Shown piece after piece: positions 46,075 through 55,912 of a stretch of 64,000 nucleotides of DNA. The translations under genes and the position numbers were made by a program. Under the pieces are notes generated by a model. That model had not been told where the DNA came from. It searched no databases and saw nothing but the letters and a program-made list of their open reading frames with translations. This DNA is from FEN-1219 sp963817615 (lineage in GTDB: Bacteria; Pseudomonadota; Gammaproteobacteria; Steroidobacterales; Rariloculaceae). Location: the NCBI GenBank assembly GCA_963817615.1, contig CAWFPH010000001.1:1-64000 (forward strand). Direction: 5' to 3'. Position 1 is the first letter of the stretch. Every line of letters starts with the position of its first letter.

Positions 46075-47262
46075 TCAGCTCTCCCGCAAACCGATCGCAA
46101 CCGGCACGCGCGCCGCACGCAGGCTCGGCAGCAGCCCGCCGACGAAGCCGAGCACCAGTGCGTACGCAAGCGCCTGCGCCAGCAGCGCCGGCGTGACCGT
46201 GAACGCGAACGTGATTTGACTGAACGACGAGAGATTCATCGTCGACGCGCGCACGCCGTTGAAACCGACGTACGCGATCAGCCCGCCGATGGCGCCGCCC
46301 ACGAGCCCGAGCAAAAGCGCTTCCGCGAGCACCGAAGTCACGACGGGCAACGCGCCGAAGCCGACCGCGCGCAAAGTTGCGATCTCGCGCGCGCGGCTCG
46401 CGACCGCGGAGTACATCGTGTTGAGCGCACCGAACACCGCGGCGAGCCCCATCAGCACGGCGATCGCGCGGCCGAGGATCGAGACGAGCAGCACCAGCGA
46501 GCGCGATTGCTCGGCGTAGTATTGGCGCTCGGTGAAGACTCGCACGTTCACGCGCGGGTCGCCCGTGAGCGCGTCCTCGAACGTCCGCAGCGCGGCCGGG
46601 TTCTCGAGCCGCACGCGCGTCGATTGATAGCTCGTGCCGCGGTTGTATGCGCCCTGGAGCACGATCGCATCGCTCCAGATTTCGGACTCCGCGATGCTGC
46701 CGGTGTCGGCGAAAATCCCGACGATGCTCCAGGCGCGCGTCCCCGAACGAAGCTCCGAGCCGACGTGGAGACCCGCGAATTCCAGCGCCGCGCCGCGCCC
46801 CACGATGACTTCCTTCGTGCCGGGCGTGAACATGCGCCCTTCGAGTAGATGGAAGCCGCGCCGCAACCGCCCCGCCTTCGGCCCGACGCCGCGCAGCGGG
46901 ACGTTGGCGGACGTTCCCGTGCTCTTGAGCGGCACGTCGACGATCACGTAGAGCTCGGCGGAGCTCTCGGGCTCGCCGCCGACGCGCAGCACGCCGGCCG
47001 CGTCGCCGATGATCCGCGTTTGCTCGAGCGACAGGCCGCTCGTCATCTCGTCGTTGGCACCGCCTCGCAGCACGATCGCGACGTCGTCGGAGCCCGAGAG
47101 CTCGAGCACCGCCCGAAAGCCCTCGTTGATCGAGAAGATCCCGACCAGCACCGCCACCACACCCGCGATGCCGACGACCGCGACGAGCGACGTGCCTTTG
47201 CGCTCGGCGATGCTGCGGAGATTCATTGCGGTGACCGCGAGCGTCTGCTTCAACCAGGACAT
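46075..47262 (-). CDS. MacB/FtsX-type ABC permease B'
   Basis: The start (MSWLKQTLAVTAMNLRSIAE) and first helix (SLVAVVGIAGVVAVLVGIFS) match permease B, as do EIATLRAVGFGALPV and the C-terminal LRAARVPVAIGL. Same topology, one plus three helices around a periplasmic domain. It lies 22 bases after the gene at 47285-48436 on the minus strand and forms a mirror image of the A-B pair. Functional partner is probably permease A'. Confidence 0.87.
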   Translation of the reverse strand: MSWLKQTLAVTAMNLRSIAERKGTSLVAVVGIAGVVAVLVGIFSINEGFRAVLELSGSDDVAIVLRGGANDEMTSGLSLEQTRIIGDAAGVLRVGGEPESSAELYVIVDVPLKSTGTSANVPLRGVGPKAGRLRRGFHLLEGRMFTPGTKEVIVGRGAALEFAGLHVGSELRSGTRAWSIVGIFADTGSIAESEIWSDAIVLQGAYNRGTSYQSTRVRLENPAALRTFEDALTGDPRVNVRVFTERQYYAEQSRSLVLLVSILGRAIAVLMGLAAVFGALNTMYSAVASRAREIATLRAVGFGALPVVTSVLAEALLLGLVGGAIGGLIAYVGFNGVRASTMNLSSFSQITFAFTVTPALLAQALAYALVLGFVGGLLPSLRAARVPVAIGLRES

Positions 47263-47284
47263 GAATCGATGCTCCGAGGGCCGT

Positions 47285-48436
47285 TCAGGCGCGCCGCAGC
47301 TGCTCCACGATCTCGAGACGCCAGATCTGCAGGCACGGCAGGACGCACGAGAGCACGCCGAGCGCAACCGCGATGAGCCCGCCCGCCACGAACGCGCCGG
47401 GCGGCGTCATCATGAGCGGCAAGAACTGCTGGAGCGGCTTGCCGAGGGTCGCCGCCGCGGCGCGACCGAGCCACAAGCCGACCGCGCCGCCGAGCACCGT
47501 GATCGCGAGCCCCTCGACCAGCACGAGCGCGGCCACCGCGCCGTTGCCGAATCCGAGCGTGCGCATCACCGCGATCTCGCGAACGCGCTCGCGCACGGAT
47601 TGCGCCATCGCATTGGCGGTCACGAGCAGCATCGTGAAGAACACCGCCGTGGCGACGATCGTCACGATCTTACCGATGTTGCCCATCTGATTCGCAAAGC
47701 CCTGTAGAAACGCGCTTTCGCTCGTCGTTCGCGTTTCCGCCGACGAATTCGCGAACAGCCCGTCGATCGCCGTCTCGATCGCGGCCGCGCGGCCGGGGTC
47801 CTCGATCTTGAGCACGATCCAGCCGACCTCGTCCTTGAAGAAGGTGCGCGCCTCGTTGAGGTAGTCGTAATGCAAGAACACGTTGGTGTTGTCGCCGTCC
47901 TCGATGCGGTAGACGCCGACGATGTCGAGATCCCAGGTGTCGCTGCCATCGCGTTTGCTAAAGATGTTCGAGCGCAGCGGCACACGATCGCCCACCTTCC
48001 AACCGAACCGCTCGGCCACGTCACTCCCGACGATCGCGCTCGTGCGCGTCTTGCGCCACCCTCGCATTTGCTCGGGGGAAGCGGCGTACTCCGGATACAC
48101 CTCGAAGAAGGAGTCGGGCTCGACCGCGTAAGCGGTGATCTGGTTGCGGTCGTCCTGATAGACCCCGCCGAACCAATCCTCGGACGTCGCAACGCGCACG
48201 CCGTCGATCGCGCGAATGCGGTTCAAGTAGCTGAGCGGCAAGAATTGGATCAACGATACGCGGTGCTGCGTCACGAGCCGGTCTTGGCCCGCGAGCTCGG
48301 CGACGCCCGTGAGCGCATAAAGGACGGCCTCGAGCACGGCAAAGAGCAGAAACGCGACGACCACCGACGCGAACGTCAAGCCGGTTCGCAGAGGCTTGCG
48401 CCCGAGATTGGCCCATACCAACGGCAGATATTTCAT
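47285..48436 (-). CDS. MacB/FtsX-type ABC permease A'
   Basis: MKYLPLVWANLGRKPLRTGL followed by VVVAFLLFAVLEAVL parallels the start of permease A (KYVPLVWAGIWRKRGRT). Periplasmic MacB-like domain, three C-terminal helices, coupling motif EIAVMRTLGFGNGAV. It starts the minus-strand permease pair, divergent from the adaptor gene at 48549. The ATG is the only one directly before the conserved N-terminus. Confidence 0.87.
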   Translation of the reverse strand: MKYLPLVWANLGRKPLRTGLTFASVVVAFLLFAVLEAVLYALTGVAELAGQDRLVTQHRVSLIQFLPLSYLNRIRAIDGVRVATSEDWFGGVYQDDRNQITAYAVEPDSFFEVYPEYAASPEQMRGWRKTRTSAIVGSDVAERFGWKVGDRVPLRSNIFSKRDGSDTWDLDIVGVYRIEDGDNTNVFLHYDYLNEARTFFKDEVGWIVLKIEDPGRAAAIETAIDGLFANSSAETRTTSESAFLQGFANQMGNIGKIVTIVATAVFFTMLLVTANAMAQSVRERVREIAVMRTLGFGNGAVAALVLVEGLAITVLGGAVGLWLGRAAAATLGKPLQQFLPLMMTPPGAFVAGGLIAVALGVLSCVLPCLQIWRLEIVEQLRRA

Positions 48437-48548
48437 ACGCTTCGGTATCGGTGACGACCGCGGCACGGAAAGTGCGCATAATAGCGGCCCTGATCGAGCC
48501 CCGGGAGATTTTCCGGTACGGCGACGTGCCACGATCAGGGGACGTCTC

Positions 48549-49799
48549 ATGGACGACAAATCCACCCTCATCGACCAGCTGCGCCTCGAGCGACCGCCGG
48601 AAATCGAGCCGCGCGCGCGCTGGCCGCTGTGGGCAGCCGTCGCCGTGGTGCTCGTCGCGGTTGCGGGCGCCGCCGCGTGGATGCTCGTGCCGCGCGGCAT
48701 CCCGGTCGGCGTCGCGACGGCCGCAACAGCACCGGCGGAGGCGCCGGTCGGCGCGGGCTCGATCCTCGACGCATCCGGCTACGTGGTCGCTCGTCGACAA
48801 GCGACGGTGTCGGCGAAGATCACCGGCAAAGTCGTGAAGGTCGCGATCGAGGAAGGCCAGCGCGTCGAACGCGACGAGGTCATTGCTCGCCTCGATGATA
48901 CGAACGCGCGCGCCGCCGTCGAGCAGGCCCGCGCGCAGCGCGCACAAGCCGAGGCCACCCTCGCCGCGGCGCGCGTCGCGCTCGACAACGCGAAACCCTT
49001 ATTCGAGCGCAATCAGCAGCAGTTCGAAAAGGCCGTGATCAGCGCGCAGGAATACGACACCGCGAAAGCGACGTACGATGCGGCGCGCACCGGCGCCGAC
49101 GTCGCGGCACGCGGCGTCGAGGTGGCCGCGGCGAGCCTCGCGTACGCCGAGCGAGCGCTCGAGGACACGGTCGTACGCGCGCCATTCGCGGGCGTGGTCA
49201 CCGTCAAGGCCGCCCAGGAGGGCGAGATGGTGTCGCCGGTGTCGGCCGGCGGCGGCTTCACGCGCACCGGCATCGGCACGGTCGTCGACATGGACTCGCT
49301 CGAGATCGAGGTCGACGTGAGCGAGAACTTCATCAACCGCGTGAGTCCGGGTCAGACCGTGACCGCGCGACTCAACGCGTATCCCGACTGGGAAATCCCG
49401 GCGCACGTGATCGCGATCATTCCGACCGCCGATCGCGCGAAGGCCACGGTGAAGGTGCGAGTCGGCTTCGACGCCCACGACGCGAGGATCCTGCCGGAGA
49501 TGGGCGTTCGCGTCGCGTTTCTCGACGGCTCGGGCGGCGGCGAGTCGGCGGAGCCTTCGGGCGGCGGCGGCGCCGCAAAGCGCGCGCTGATCGTGCCGGT
49601 CAACGCGGTGCAAGGCAGCGGCGACACCGGGGTCGTGTTCGTGCTGAACGGCAATCGCGTCGAGCGACGCAGCGTGCGGCTCGGCGCCCGCCTGGATGCC
49701 GGGCAGATCGTGCTCTCGGGCCTGACGGCCGGCACGCGCGTCGCAACAGGCGATCTCGGACAACTCAGCGACGGCGCGAAAGTCCGAGTCGAGAACTAA
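48549..49799 (+). CDS. MacA/HlyD-type periplasmic adaptor (membrane fusion protein)
   Basis: A short cytosolic part and one anchor helix (WPLWAAVAVVLVAVAGAAAW) lead into the adaptor fold: lipoyl half-motif (GYVVARRQATVSAKITGKVV), a long alpha-hairpin (EQARAQRAQAEATLAAARVA), the second lipoyl half (TVVRAPFAGVVTVKAAQEGE) and beta-barrel plus membrane-proximal domain. A glycine-rich insert (SGGGESAEPSGGGG) is unusual. AGGGGA precedes the ATG. It should bridge the permeases to an outer-membrane factor that is not in the window. The ATPase follows 21 bases on. Confidence 0.9.
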   Translation: MDDKSTLIDQLRLERPPEIEPRARWPLWAAVAVVLVAVAGAAAWMLVPRGIPVGVATAATAPAEAPVGAGSILDASGYVVARRQATVSAKITGKVVKVAIEEGQRVERDEVIARLDDTNARAAVEQARAQRAQAEATLAAARVALDNAKPLFERNQQQFEKAVISAQEYDTAKATYDAARTGADVAARGVEVAAASLAYAERALEDTVVRAPFAGVVTVKAAQEGEMVSPVSAGGGFTRTGIGTVVDMDSLEIEVDVSENFINRVSPGQTVTARLNAYPDWEIPAHVIAIIPTADRAKATVKVRVGFDAHDARILPEMGVRVAFLDGSGGGESAEPSGGGGAAKRALIVPVNAVQGSGDTGVVFVLNGNRVERRSVRLGARLDAGQIVLSGLTAGTRVATGDLGQLSDGAKVRVEN

Positions 49800-49820
49800 C
49801 GAGGTTATCCGGAGGGCGAC

Positions 49821-50519
49821 ATGACGGCATTGGTGTCGATTAGGAACGTGGTGAAGGGCTACGTGCGCGGCAAACAGCGCGTCGAAGTCCTGCACTCGTT
49901 GAACCTCGAGGTCGAGGCCGGTGAGTTCCTCGCGCTGATGGGGCCGTCGGGCTCCGGCAAGACCACGTTGCTGAACTTGATCGGCGGGCTCGACAAGCCC
50001 GACAGCGGCGAGGTCACGGTCGCCGGGCAGCGACTCGACCGGCTCTCCTCCGGCCAGCTCGCGAAGTGGCGCGCGCGGCACGTGGGATTCATCTTCCAGT
50101 TCTACAACTTGCTGCCCGTCCTCACGGCCGAGCGCAACGTCGAGGTGCCGCTGCTGCTCACGAACCTCTCGAGCCGCGAGCGCAAGCGCAACATTCATGC
50201 TGCGCTCGAGCTCGTTGGGCTTGCAGACCGCGCGAAGCACAAGCCGGCCGAGCTATCGGGCGGCCAGCAGCAGCGCGTCGCGATCGCGCGGGCCATCGTC
50301 GCGGACCCGACGCTGCTCGTGTGCGACGAGCCGACCGGCGATCTCGACCGCGAAACGTCGGAGTCGATCCTCGGGCTGCTGCAGCTGCTGAACACGAAGC
50401 AAGGGAAGACGATCGTGATGGTCACGCACGACCCGCGCGCGGCCGATCACGCCTCGCGTCGCCTCCACGTCGACAAAGGGTCTCTCGTGTCGGAGACGAC
50501 CGACGGCATTGCGGCTTGA
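49821..50519 (+). CDS. ABC transporter ATPase, MacB/LolD type
   Basis: All motifs are present: Walker A GPSGSGKTT, Q-loop FIFQFYNLLP, signature LSGGQQQRVAIARAI, Walker B LLVCDEPTGDLD and switch His in VMVTHDPRAA. Length 232 residues, the usual size. GGAGGG precedes the ATG. It is downstream of the adaptor and near four FtsX-type permeases, so it energises that exporter. Whether it serves both permease pairs is unknown. Confidence 0.93.
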   Translation: MTALVSIRNVVKGYVRGKQRVEVLHSLNLEVEAGEFLALMGPSGSGKTTLLNLIGGLDKPDSGEVTVAGQRLDRLSSGQLAKWRARHVGFIFQFYNLLPVLTAERNVEVPLLLTNLSSRERKRNIHAALELVGLADRAKHKPAELSGGQQQRVAIARAIVADPTLLVCDEPTGDLDRETSESILGLLQLLNTKQGKTIVMVTHDPRAADHASRRLHVDKGSLVSETTDGIAA

Positions 50520-50713
50520 GGGGCCTGTTCCGGACTGCTCTCGCCGACTAGACCTACCGCCGTTGCAACGCCGAGCGCGCGGACGCGCGCAGGCGGTCCG
50601 CATCCAATTGGTCGAGGGAAGCGGCCCTGCGAGGGAACTATCCCGTCCCTACGATTCCGCGGCGGCTTGATCGATAGACGCTAGACGCGGCTGTTCCGGC
50701 GACGTTCCGACCG

Positions 50714-50917
50714 TCAGACGGTGACGTCGATGAGGGTGCCGACCGTTTGGCCCTGCGCATTCGTGGCGGGTTTAGGGGCGCTTTGCGCCGTGGTGCGTTT
50801 GGCGTCGTCGCTATCCCCGTCGTTCTCCTTTTCGCCGACGCGTTCCACATGCGCCTGCGGTTTGCTTTGAACGTGAGCGACGTGAGCGCTGCCTGAAGTT
50901 ACGGAATTGACGGACAT
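50714..50917 (-). CDS. Small hydrophilic hypothetical protein, 67 aa
   Basis: MSVNSVTSGSAHVAHVQSKP, a polar repeat-free middle (GEKENDGDSDDAKRTTA) and a conserved-looking end (GQTVGTLIDVTV) resemble small proteins of unknown function common in beta- and gammaproteobacteria. GGAGG lies about 14 bases upstream. No membrane segment. Likely real but of unknown role. Confidence 0.5.
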   Translation of the reverse strand: MSVNSVTSGSAHVAHVQSKPQAHVERVGEKENDGDSDDAKRTTAQSAPKPATNAQGQTVGTLIDVTV

Positions 50918-50995
50918 AATCTCGCCTGCCTCCGAGGTTCTCTGACCCAACGACATGTTGTCGGCAAGACAGCCGGATTCTTTAGCGCGGCGTCA

Positions 50996-51286
50996 TTGAG
51001 TATTCTCGGATCCCAGGTGTTCTTCGACATCGTCTACCGAGCACGGCTGTTGAGCGCGAGCGAATCGCTGGCGCTGCACTTGGTCAACGAGATCGTGCCG
51101 AGGTCGCGCGTGCTCACGCGCGCGATCGAGTGGGCGGCCTGCACGCGCCATGCCAACCCCGACATCATCGGCATCGGCCGCGATCTGTATTACGACACCC
51201 GCGGCGCAACACCTCCTGATGCCAACGAGCGAGCGCGCTTTGCACTGGCAGCCGCGCTGAAAGCGCTGGAGGAGCCCGCGGGGTAG
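50996..51286 (+). pseudogene. C-terminal fragment of an enoyl-CoA hydratase
   Basis: The frame RARLLSASESLALHLVNEIV followed by VLTRAIEWAA matches the C-terminal third of crotonase-fold enzymes (LSAxEALxLxLVNEIVP). The CoA-binding and catalytic glycine/glutamate segments are missing, and the only start is a TTG. The end (ARFALAAALKALEE) looks natural. A remnant of a beta-oxidation-type gene. Confidence 0.6.
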
Positions 51287-51399
51287 GACCCGGGATTGCC
51301 TGTGCACGGCAGCGACGCTTGTTGTAGGGTGTGATGCCAACAGCGAGCGTCGGCGCCGTCGCAGCGGCGACCGGCGTCTACCCCGGGGGCGACAACGGA

Positions 51400-52746
51400 A
51401 TGACTGAGACAACCCACAACGCTTCGGTGCCGCGGGAGTCCGTGCGGCGCGTCGCCCTCGCGAGCATGGTCGGTACCTCCATCGAGTGGTACGACTTCTT
51501 CATCTTCGGCACTGCGTCGGCATTGGTATTCGGCCGGCTCTTCTTCCCCACGTTCTCCGAGTTGGCGGGGACGCTTGCCGCGTTCGCCTCGTTCGCGGTC
51601 GGGTTCGTGGCGCGGCCGGTGGGCGGCCTGCTGTTCGGGCACATCGGCGACCGCGTCGGGCGGAAGACCACGCTCGTGGTCACGTTGACCATGATGGGCT
51701 TGGCCACGTTCGCGATGGGGTTGCTGCCGAGCTACGAGACCATCGGCGTGTGGGCGCCGGTCCTCATGGTCGTGCTGCGCTTCGTGCAGGGGCTCGCCGT
51801 CGGCGGCGAGTGGGGCGGCGCGGTGCTGATGGCCACGGAGCATTCGGGCAGCGAGCGGCGAGGCTTCTTCGGCAGCTTCGCGCAGATCGGCAGCGCGGTC
51901 GGCGGGCTGATGTCGACGGGCGGTTTTCTGCTGATGCAGCAGCTGCCCGAGGAAGACTTCGTGGCGTGGGGCTGGCGCGTGCCGTTCCTGTTCAGCATCG
52001 TGCTCGTGCTCGTAGGCCTGTTCATCCGGCTGCGGATCATGGAGTCGCCGGTCTTTGCGAAGATCAAGGAGGCCCGCCGAGTCGTGAAGGTACCGGCGCT
52101 GGATCTGCTGCGCTCCGATGCTCGCAACGTGATGCTCGCGGCCGGACTCTACCTGGCGCACGGCGTGCTGTTCTACGCGATGACCGTCTACACGGTGGCT
52201 TACACCACGACCCAATACGGTCTGTCGCAGAACACCTACCTGATCGGCGTGACGGCCGCGGGAGCGGGGCAGCTCATCACCATCCCGTTCTTCGGCGCGC
52301 TGTCCGACAAGCTCGGCCGGCGCGCCGTGATCATCTACGGCACGCTGTTCATCGTCGCATTCGCCATCCCGCTGAACTACCTGATCACGTCGCAGGTACC
52401 GGTGCTCGCGTGGCTCGCGGTCGTCATCGGTATCTGTTTCGGCCACAACGCCGTGTACTCGCCGACCGCCGCGCTGTACTCGGAAATGTTTCCCGCGCAC
52501 GTGCGCTACAGTGGTACCTCCTTGGGCTACCAGCTCGGCGGCGCCATCGCCGGGTTCGTGCCGCTGGTCGCCGCTTCGCTCGTCGGCGCCGCAGGCGGCG
52601 CCTACTGGCCGATCGCTGCGCTGATCGCGGGCGGAGGTTTGATCGGCTTCGTCTGTATCCTGCTCGTGCGTCCGGCCCACGCCGCGAACGAGCGAGACGA
52701 TGCGGCGGTGGCGGTGGCCGTCCCCGCGCGGGTGTCCTCTACCTAG
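51400..52746 (+). CDS. MFS transporter, metabolite:proton symporter (MHS) type
   Basis: Twelve hydrophobic segments with the MHS signatures: IEWYDFFIFGTASALVFGR in helix one, GHIGDRVGRKTTL in loop 2-3, RFVQGLAVGGEWGGAVLMAT in helix four and GALSDKLGRRAVII in loop 8-9. About 448 residues, normal for the family (KgtP/ShiA/ProP relatives). It should import an organic acid or zwitterion with protons; substrate cannot be told. The start at 51400 is just before the conserved domain. The preceding fragment is a broken enoyl-CoA hydratase. Confidence 0.9.
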   Translation: MTETTHNASVPRESVRRVALASMVGTSIEWYDFFIFGTASALVFGRLFFPTFSELAGTLAAFASFAVGFVARPVGGLLFGHIGDRVGRKTTLVVTLTMMGLATFAMGLLPSYETIGVWAPVLMVVLRFVQGLAVGGEWGGAVLMATEHSGSERRGFFGSFAQIGSAVGGLMSTGGFLLMQQLPEEDFVAWGWRVPFLFSIVLVLVGLFIRLRIMESPVFAKIKEARRVVKVPALDLLRSDARNVMLAAGLYLAHGVLFYAMTVYTVAYTTTQYGLSQNTYLIGVTAAGAGQLITIPFFGALSDKLGRRAVIIYGTLFIVAFAIPLNYLITSQVPVLAWLAVVIGICFGHNAVYSPTAALYSEMFPAHVRYSGTSLGYQLGGAIAGFVPLVAASLVGAAGGAYWPIAALIAGGGLIGFVCILLVRPAHAANERDDAAVAVAVPARVSST

Positions 52747-52801
52747 CGAAGCGGCGCGATCGAAGGTGCGCCGCTGCGGACGATCGTCGGCAGTCCGCGG
52801 T

Positions 52802-55800
52802 CTAGTGCCGCGTCGAGATCTCGTGACTCTGCCACTGTCGCAAGCGTCGTTGCGGATCTCGGAGCAGCGGCGCCACGTAGCGCCTGACCAGACAATCGCC
52901 GTCGCATCGGTGCCTGCCCGCCGGCAGCGGCAGCGGTCTTGCAGCCAGCGATAGAGCCGCAACCGATCCGTTCCACCCCGCTGGAATCAAGCAGAGCACG
53001 TCGTCGCCGAGCAGCGCCCACTGGCCGAGCGAAGGCAGCTCTTGGAAGCGTGTCGGACTCACGACGCTGCAGTTGCTCCGGACGACGTAGCGCTCTTGGA
53101 AGGTTCGTGCGTCGTAGCCGTGCAGCATACCGTCGCTTGCCGCCACCACGATCAATCCTCCGTCGGCCGTGAACTGCGGAATTCCCGCGCTCACCTTGCC
53201 GGCTTGCGTGAAGTCCGTCGTTCGCAAGACCTGTCCCGAGGTGAGCGCAATCCTCGACGCGTCGCCGTTCAAAGCAAGCCGCGACGTGCCGCTCACCGTG
53301 CCGTGATTGTCCTCGGCAACGAGCGGGGCGTCGGGCTGCGTCAGATCGAGACGGTATAGAGAGTTCGGCGAGAACCCTTCGCCCACGAAGAGGCTCTTGC
53401 CGTCGCCGGATGCGAGTAGCTCCGGCTCTGCGCGAATGATCCTGTTGCTGGCGACGCGCTGCGCCCCGGTCGGATCGGCGCGCGTCGTCTTGACCACGTA
53501 CGCAAAGCCGCCGCTGCCCGGGCTCGCACTGATGAACACGCTGTCGTCGTCGACGTAGGCGACATCGTGCCCGCCGACGTCGTCCAGCATCGTGCTCAAG
53601 TCGGCCGTCTGCAGCGTTGCAGTATCGGGATTCAGAAAGCCGATCGAGCCGTTGCGATTAAAGGCGATGGCCAGCTCGGCCGCGGACGGCGAGAGATCGA
53701 TGCCTCGGGGCGCGTTGCCGACCGCGAAGCGGCCGACCTCGGCGAGCGTATCTGCCGCCAGCGCCACGATTTCTCCGGAGGCCGGCAGCGATACGAACAG
53801 CTGGCCGCGAAGCGCGTCGTGCTCGAGGTCGAATCCGACTTCATTCAGTATCTTTTGCCGCGCCGAGACCGTGATGGTTTCGACGTCGCTCGGCGGCACG
53901 CCGGCGCCGTCCTCACCGGGGGGCTGATCCGGGTTGTTGATATCGACGGCGCAGAGCGTGCTGCCGCCGAGCAGCAGCCATTGGCCGGGACGCGCCAATC
54001 CGATCAACCGCGTGGGCGCATCCGCGAATGCGCAGTCGGTCGTGAAACTATCGATGAGCTGCAAGGTGACCGCATCGTAGAGCTCCAGCGCGCCGCCGGC
54101 AGTCGCCACCATGACCTCGGCGCCGTTGCTCAACGCGACGGGAATGCCCGCGCCGATGCGGCCGTCCTCGATGAACGAGCCGGTGCGCAGCACCTGGCCG
54201 CTGCGCAGAAAGATTCGGGCGCCGTCGGGGCTCAGGCTCATCCTGTCAGTGCCGCCGACCGAGCCATGCTGGTCTTCGAGAATGATCGGCGCCTCGGGAT
54301 CCGTGGCGTCGAGCTTGTACAACGAATTCGGCGAGAACCCTTCGCCCACGTACAATCGAGTGCCGTCGGCGCTCGGCAGCAACTCGGGACGTGCACGGAT
54401 GATGCGGCCGCCGGCTGCACGACTCACCGCGTCGCCCGCATTGCGGTCCACTCTGACGACGTAGGAGAATCCGCTGCTACCCGGGTCCCCGGAGACGAAC
54501 ACCACGCCGGGTGCCGCTTCCGCGACGTCGAAGGCGATCGAACTACCCAATTCCGGCGCCACGACGATCTGTTCGGCCGACAGCGTGGTCGGATCCAACA
54601 CACCCACGGCGCCCGCGTCGCTCAACGCCACATAGAGCGATACACCGTCAGCCCCCAGAGCGAGCCCCTTCGGGCCCGGACCGACGAACGGCCGATCGGT
54701 GACCTGGAGACGGTCGAGATCGACGACTGCGATGACGTTCGAGCTCGTGAGCGAGAAATAGAGACGCCCGCGGGCGAAGTCCGCGAGCCCGTCGTCGGCG
54801 ACGGCACCGAGATCGACGCGCCGGCCGTGCAAATCGGCGACGGGGCCCGGCGGATCGTTCGGATCGTTAGGGGGCGGATCTTCCGGCGTCTGCTCGACGC
54901 CGAACAATATGCCGCTCAGCAGCTGCGTCCAGTCGACGAGCACGTCGGGCTCCAAGCGGCCGTCGCCGTTCGGGTCCACGTTGTAGCGCGCGAATTGAGC
55001 GCCCGTCGACGGATCGTCGTTCGCGCGGAATTCGACGCTCGAGCTCGAGCCCTCGATCGTGAGCTGCCCGGCTAGAGGGTAGCCGCCTTCGGGACCGGAG
55101 AACGGCGTATCGGTGTGGTAATCGAGCTTGCCGCTCGAGGCTTCGACGGTCCCCGAAAGCTCGATGGTGTAACTCGCGGCCGTCGTGGCGCTCGCGGTCG
55201 TGGTGCTCGCGGTCGTCTTGGCGAGGCCGAGCAGCCCTTTGTCCGGAGTCCGGGGTATGGACAGTGCACTCGTTAGGCCGATCGACTTGACGGTGCGAGC
55301 CGCGGAAGTCTTGACGGTTTGCCCGTCGATCGTCACCGAGAGATCAGCGTTCGAGGACTCCCAGCGCAGACTGATGCCCTCGATGGTGAAGTCGACTCGT
55401 TGACTGCCCTTGAAGGCGACGGTCCGTCCGTCTTGAGACAGCGTGAGGTCGATGGCGGCGTCGCCGCTCAGCTGATCGAAGGTGGCACCGCTTTGCACGA
55501 TGCTCGCGATGCTCAGGGACATCGTCCCGTCGGTGCCGGCGCAGCCTTGATACGTGAGCTGCACGCGATCACCGCTCGAGACGAGCTTGTCGCCGTCATT
55601 GTCCGCCACGCTGACCACGGTTTGACCGCCGGTCGTGCCGCAGCCGAGCACGGCGTCCGCCAAGCCGTTGGTCTGCGCCAACGCCGCCGAGCTGATCAAG
55701 AGCTCGTTGGCGAAGTCGATGAACTCGCTGTTGAAGAAAGCCAAAGCGCCCGCGTAAAGGGCGTTGCTTGCGTCGAGTGGCATTCTCGGCGCCGCCTGCG

Positions 55801-55912
55801 GCTGCGGAGCGCTGGTCGGGCCGCTTCTATCGCCGCCGCCGCCGCCTCCGCCGCAGGCGGTCAAAACCATGGTTAGGAGAGACGCAACGTAGCGGCTTCT
55901 GTTGTTGTTCAT
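52802..55912 (-). CDS. Large lipoprotein with duplicated beta-propeller
   Basis: A lipoprotein signal ends at the lipobox LTAC (C20), followed by a poly-glycine tether. Residues 40-330 form a beta-rich domain. Two related beta-propeller halves follow (about 355-665 and 690-985), each with an RIIRAxPELL segment, VGEGFSPNSLYxLD and SGQVLRT; the repeat shows an internal duplication. The C-terminal 50 residues are arginine-rich and unlike the rest, perhaps a frameshifted tail. Likely a surface or periplasmic scaffold. Function unknown. The start at 55912 precedes the lipobox signal directly. Confidence 0.85.
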   Translation of the reverse strand: MNNNRSRYVASLLTMVLTACGGGGGGGDRSGPTSAPQPQAAPRMPLDASNALYAGALAFFNSEFIDFANELLISSAALAQTNGLADAVLGCGTTGGQTVVSVADNDGDKLVSSGDRVQLTYQGCAGTDGTMSLSIASIVQSGATFDQLSGDAAIDLTLSQDGRTVAFKGSQRVDFTIEGISLRWESSNADLSVTIDGQTVKTSAARTVKSIGLTSALSIPRTPDKGLLGLAKTTASTTTASATTAASYTIELSGTVEASSGKLDYHTDTPFSGPEGGYPLAGQLTIEGSSSSVEFRANDDPSTGAQFARYNVDPNGDGRLEPDVLVDWTQLLSGILFGVEQTPEDPPPNDPNDPPGPVADLHGRRVDLGAVADDGLADFARGRLYFSLTSSNVIAVVDLDRLQVTDRPFVGPGPKGLALGADGVSLYVALSDAGAVGVLDPTTLSAEQIVVAPELGSSIAFDVAEAAPGVVFVSGDPGSSGFSYVVRVDRNAGDAVSRAAGGRIIRARPELLPSADGTRLYVGEGFSPNSLYKLDATDPEAPIILEDQHGSVGGTDRMSLSPDGARIFLRSGQVLRTGSFIEDGRIGAGIPVALSNGAEVMVATAGGALELYDAVTLQLIDSFTTDCAFADAPTRLIGLARPGQWLLLGGSTLCAVDINNPDQPPGEDGAGVPPSDVETITVSARQKILNEVGFDLEHDALRGQLFVSLPASGEIVALAADTLAEVGRFAVGNAPRGIDLSPSAAELAIAFNRNGSIGFLNPDTATLQTADLSTMLDDVGGHDVAYVDDDSVFISASPGSGGFAYVVKTTRADPTGAQRVASNRIIRAEPELLASGDGKSLFVGEGFSPNSLYRLDLTQPDAPLVAEDNHGTVSGTSRLALNGDASRIALTSGQVLRTTDFTQAGKVSAGIPQFTADGGLIVVAASDGMLHGYDARTFQERYVVRSNCSVVSPTRFQELPSLGQWALLGDDVLCLIPAGWNGSVAALSLAARPLPLPAGRHRCDGDCLVRRYVAPLLRDPQRRLRQWQSHEISTRH

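Noticed and set aside
51190..52962. Minus-strand frame of 590 codons
   Set aside because: Antisense of the MFS transporter gene, which has all family motifs on the plus strand.
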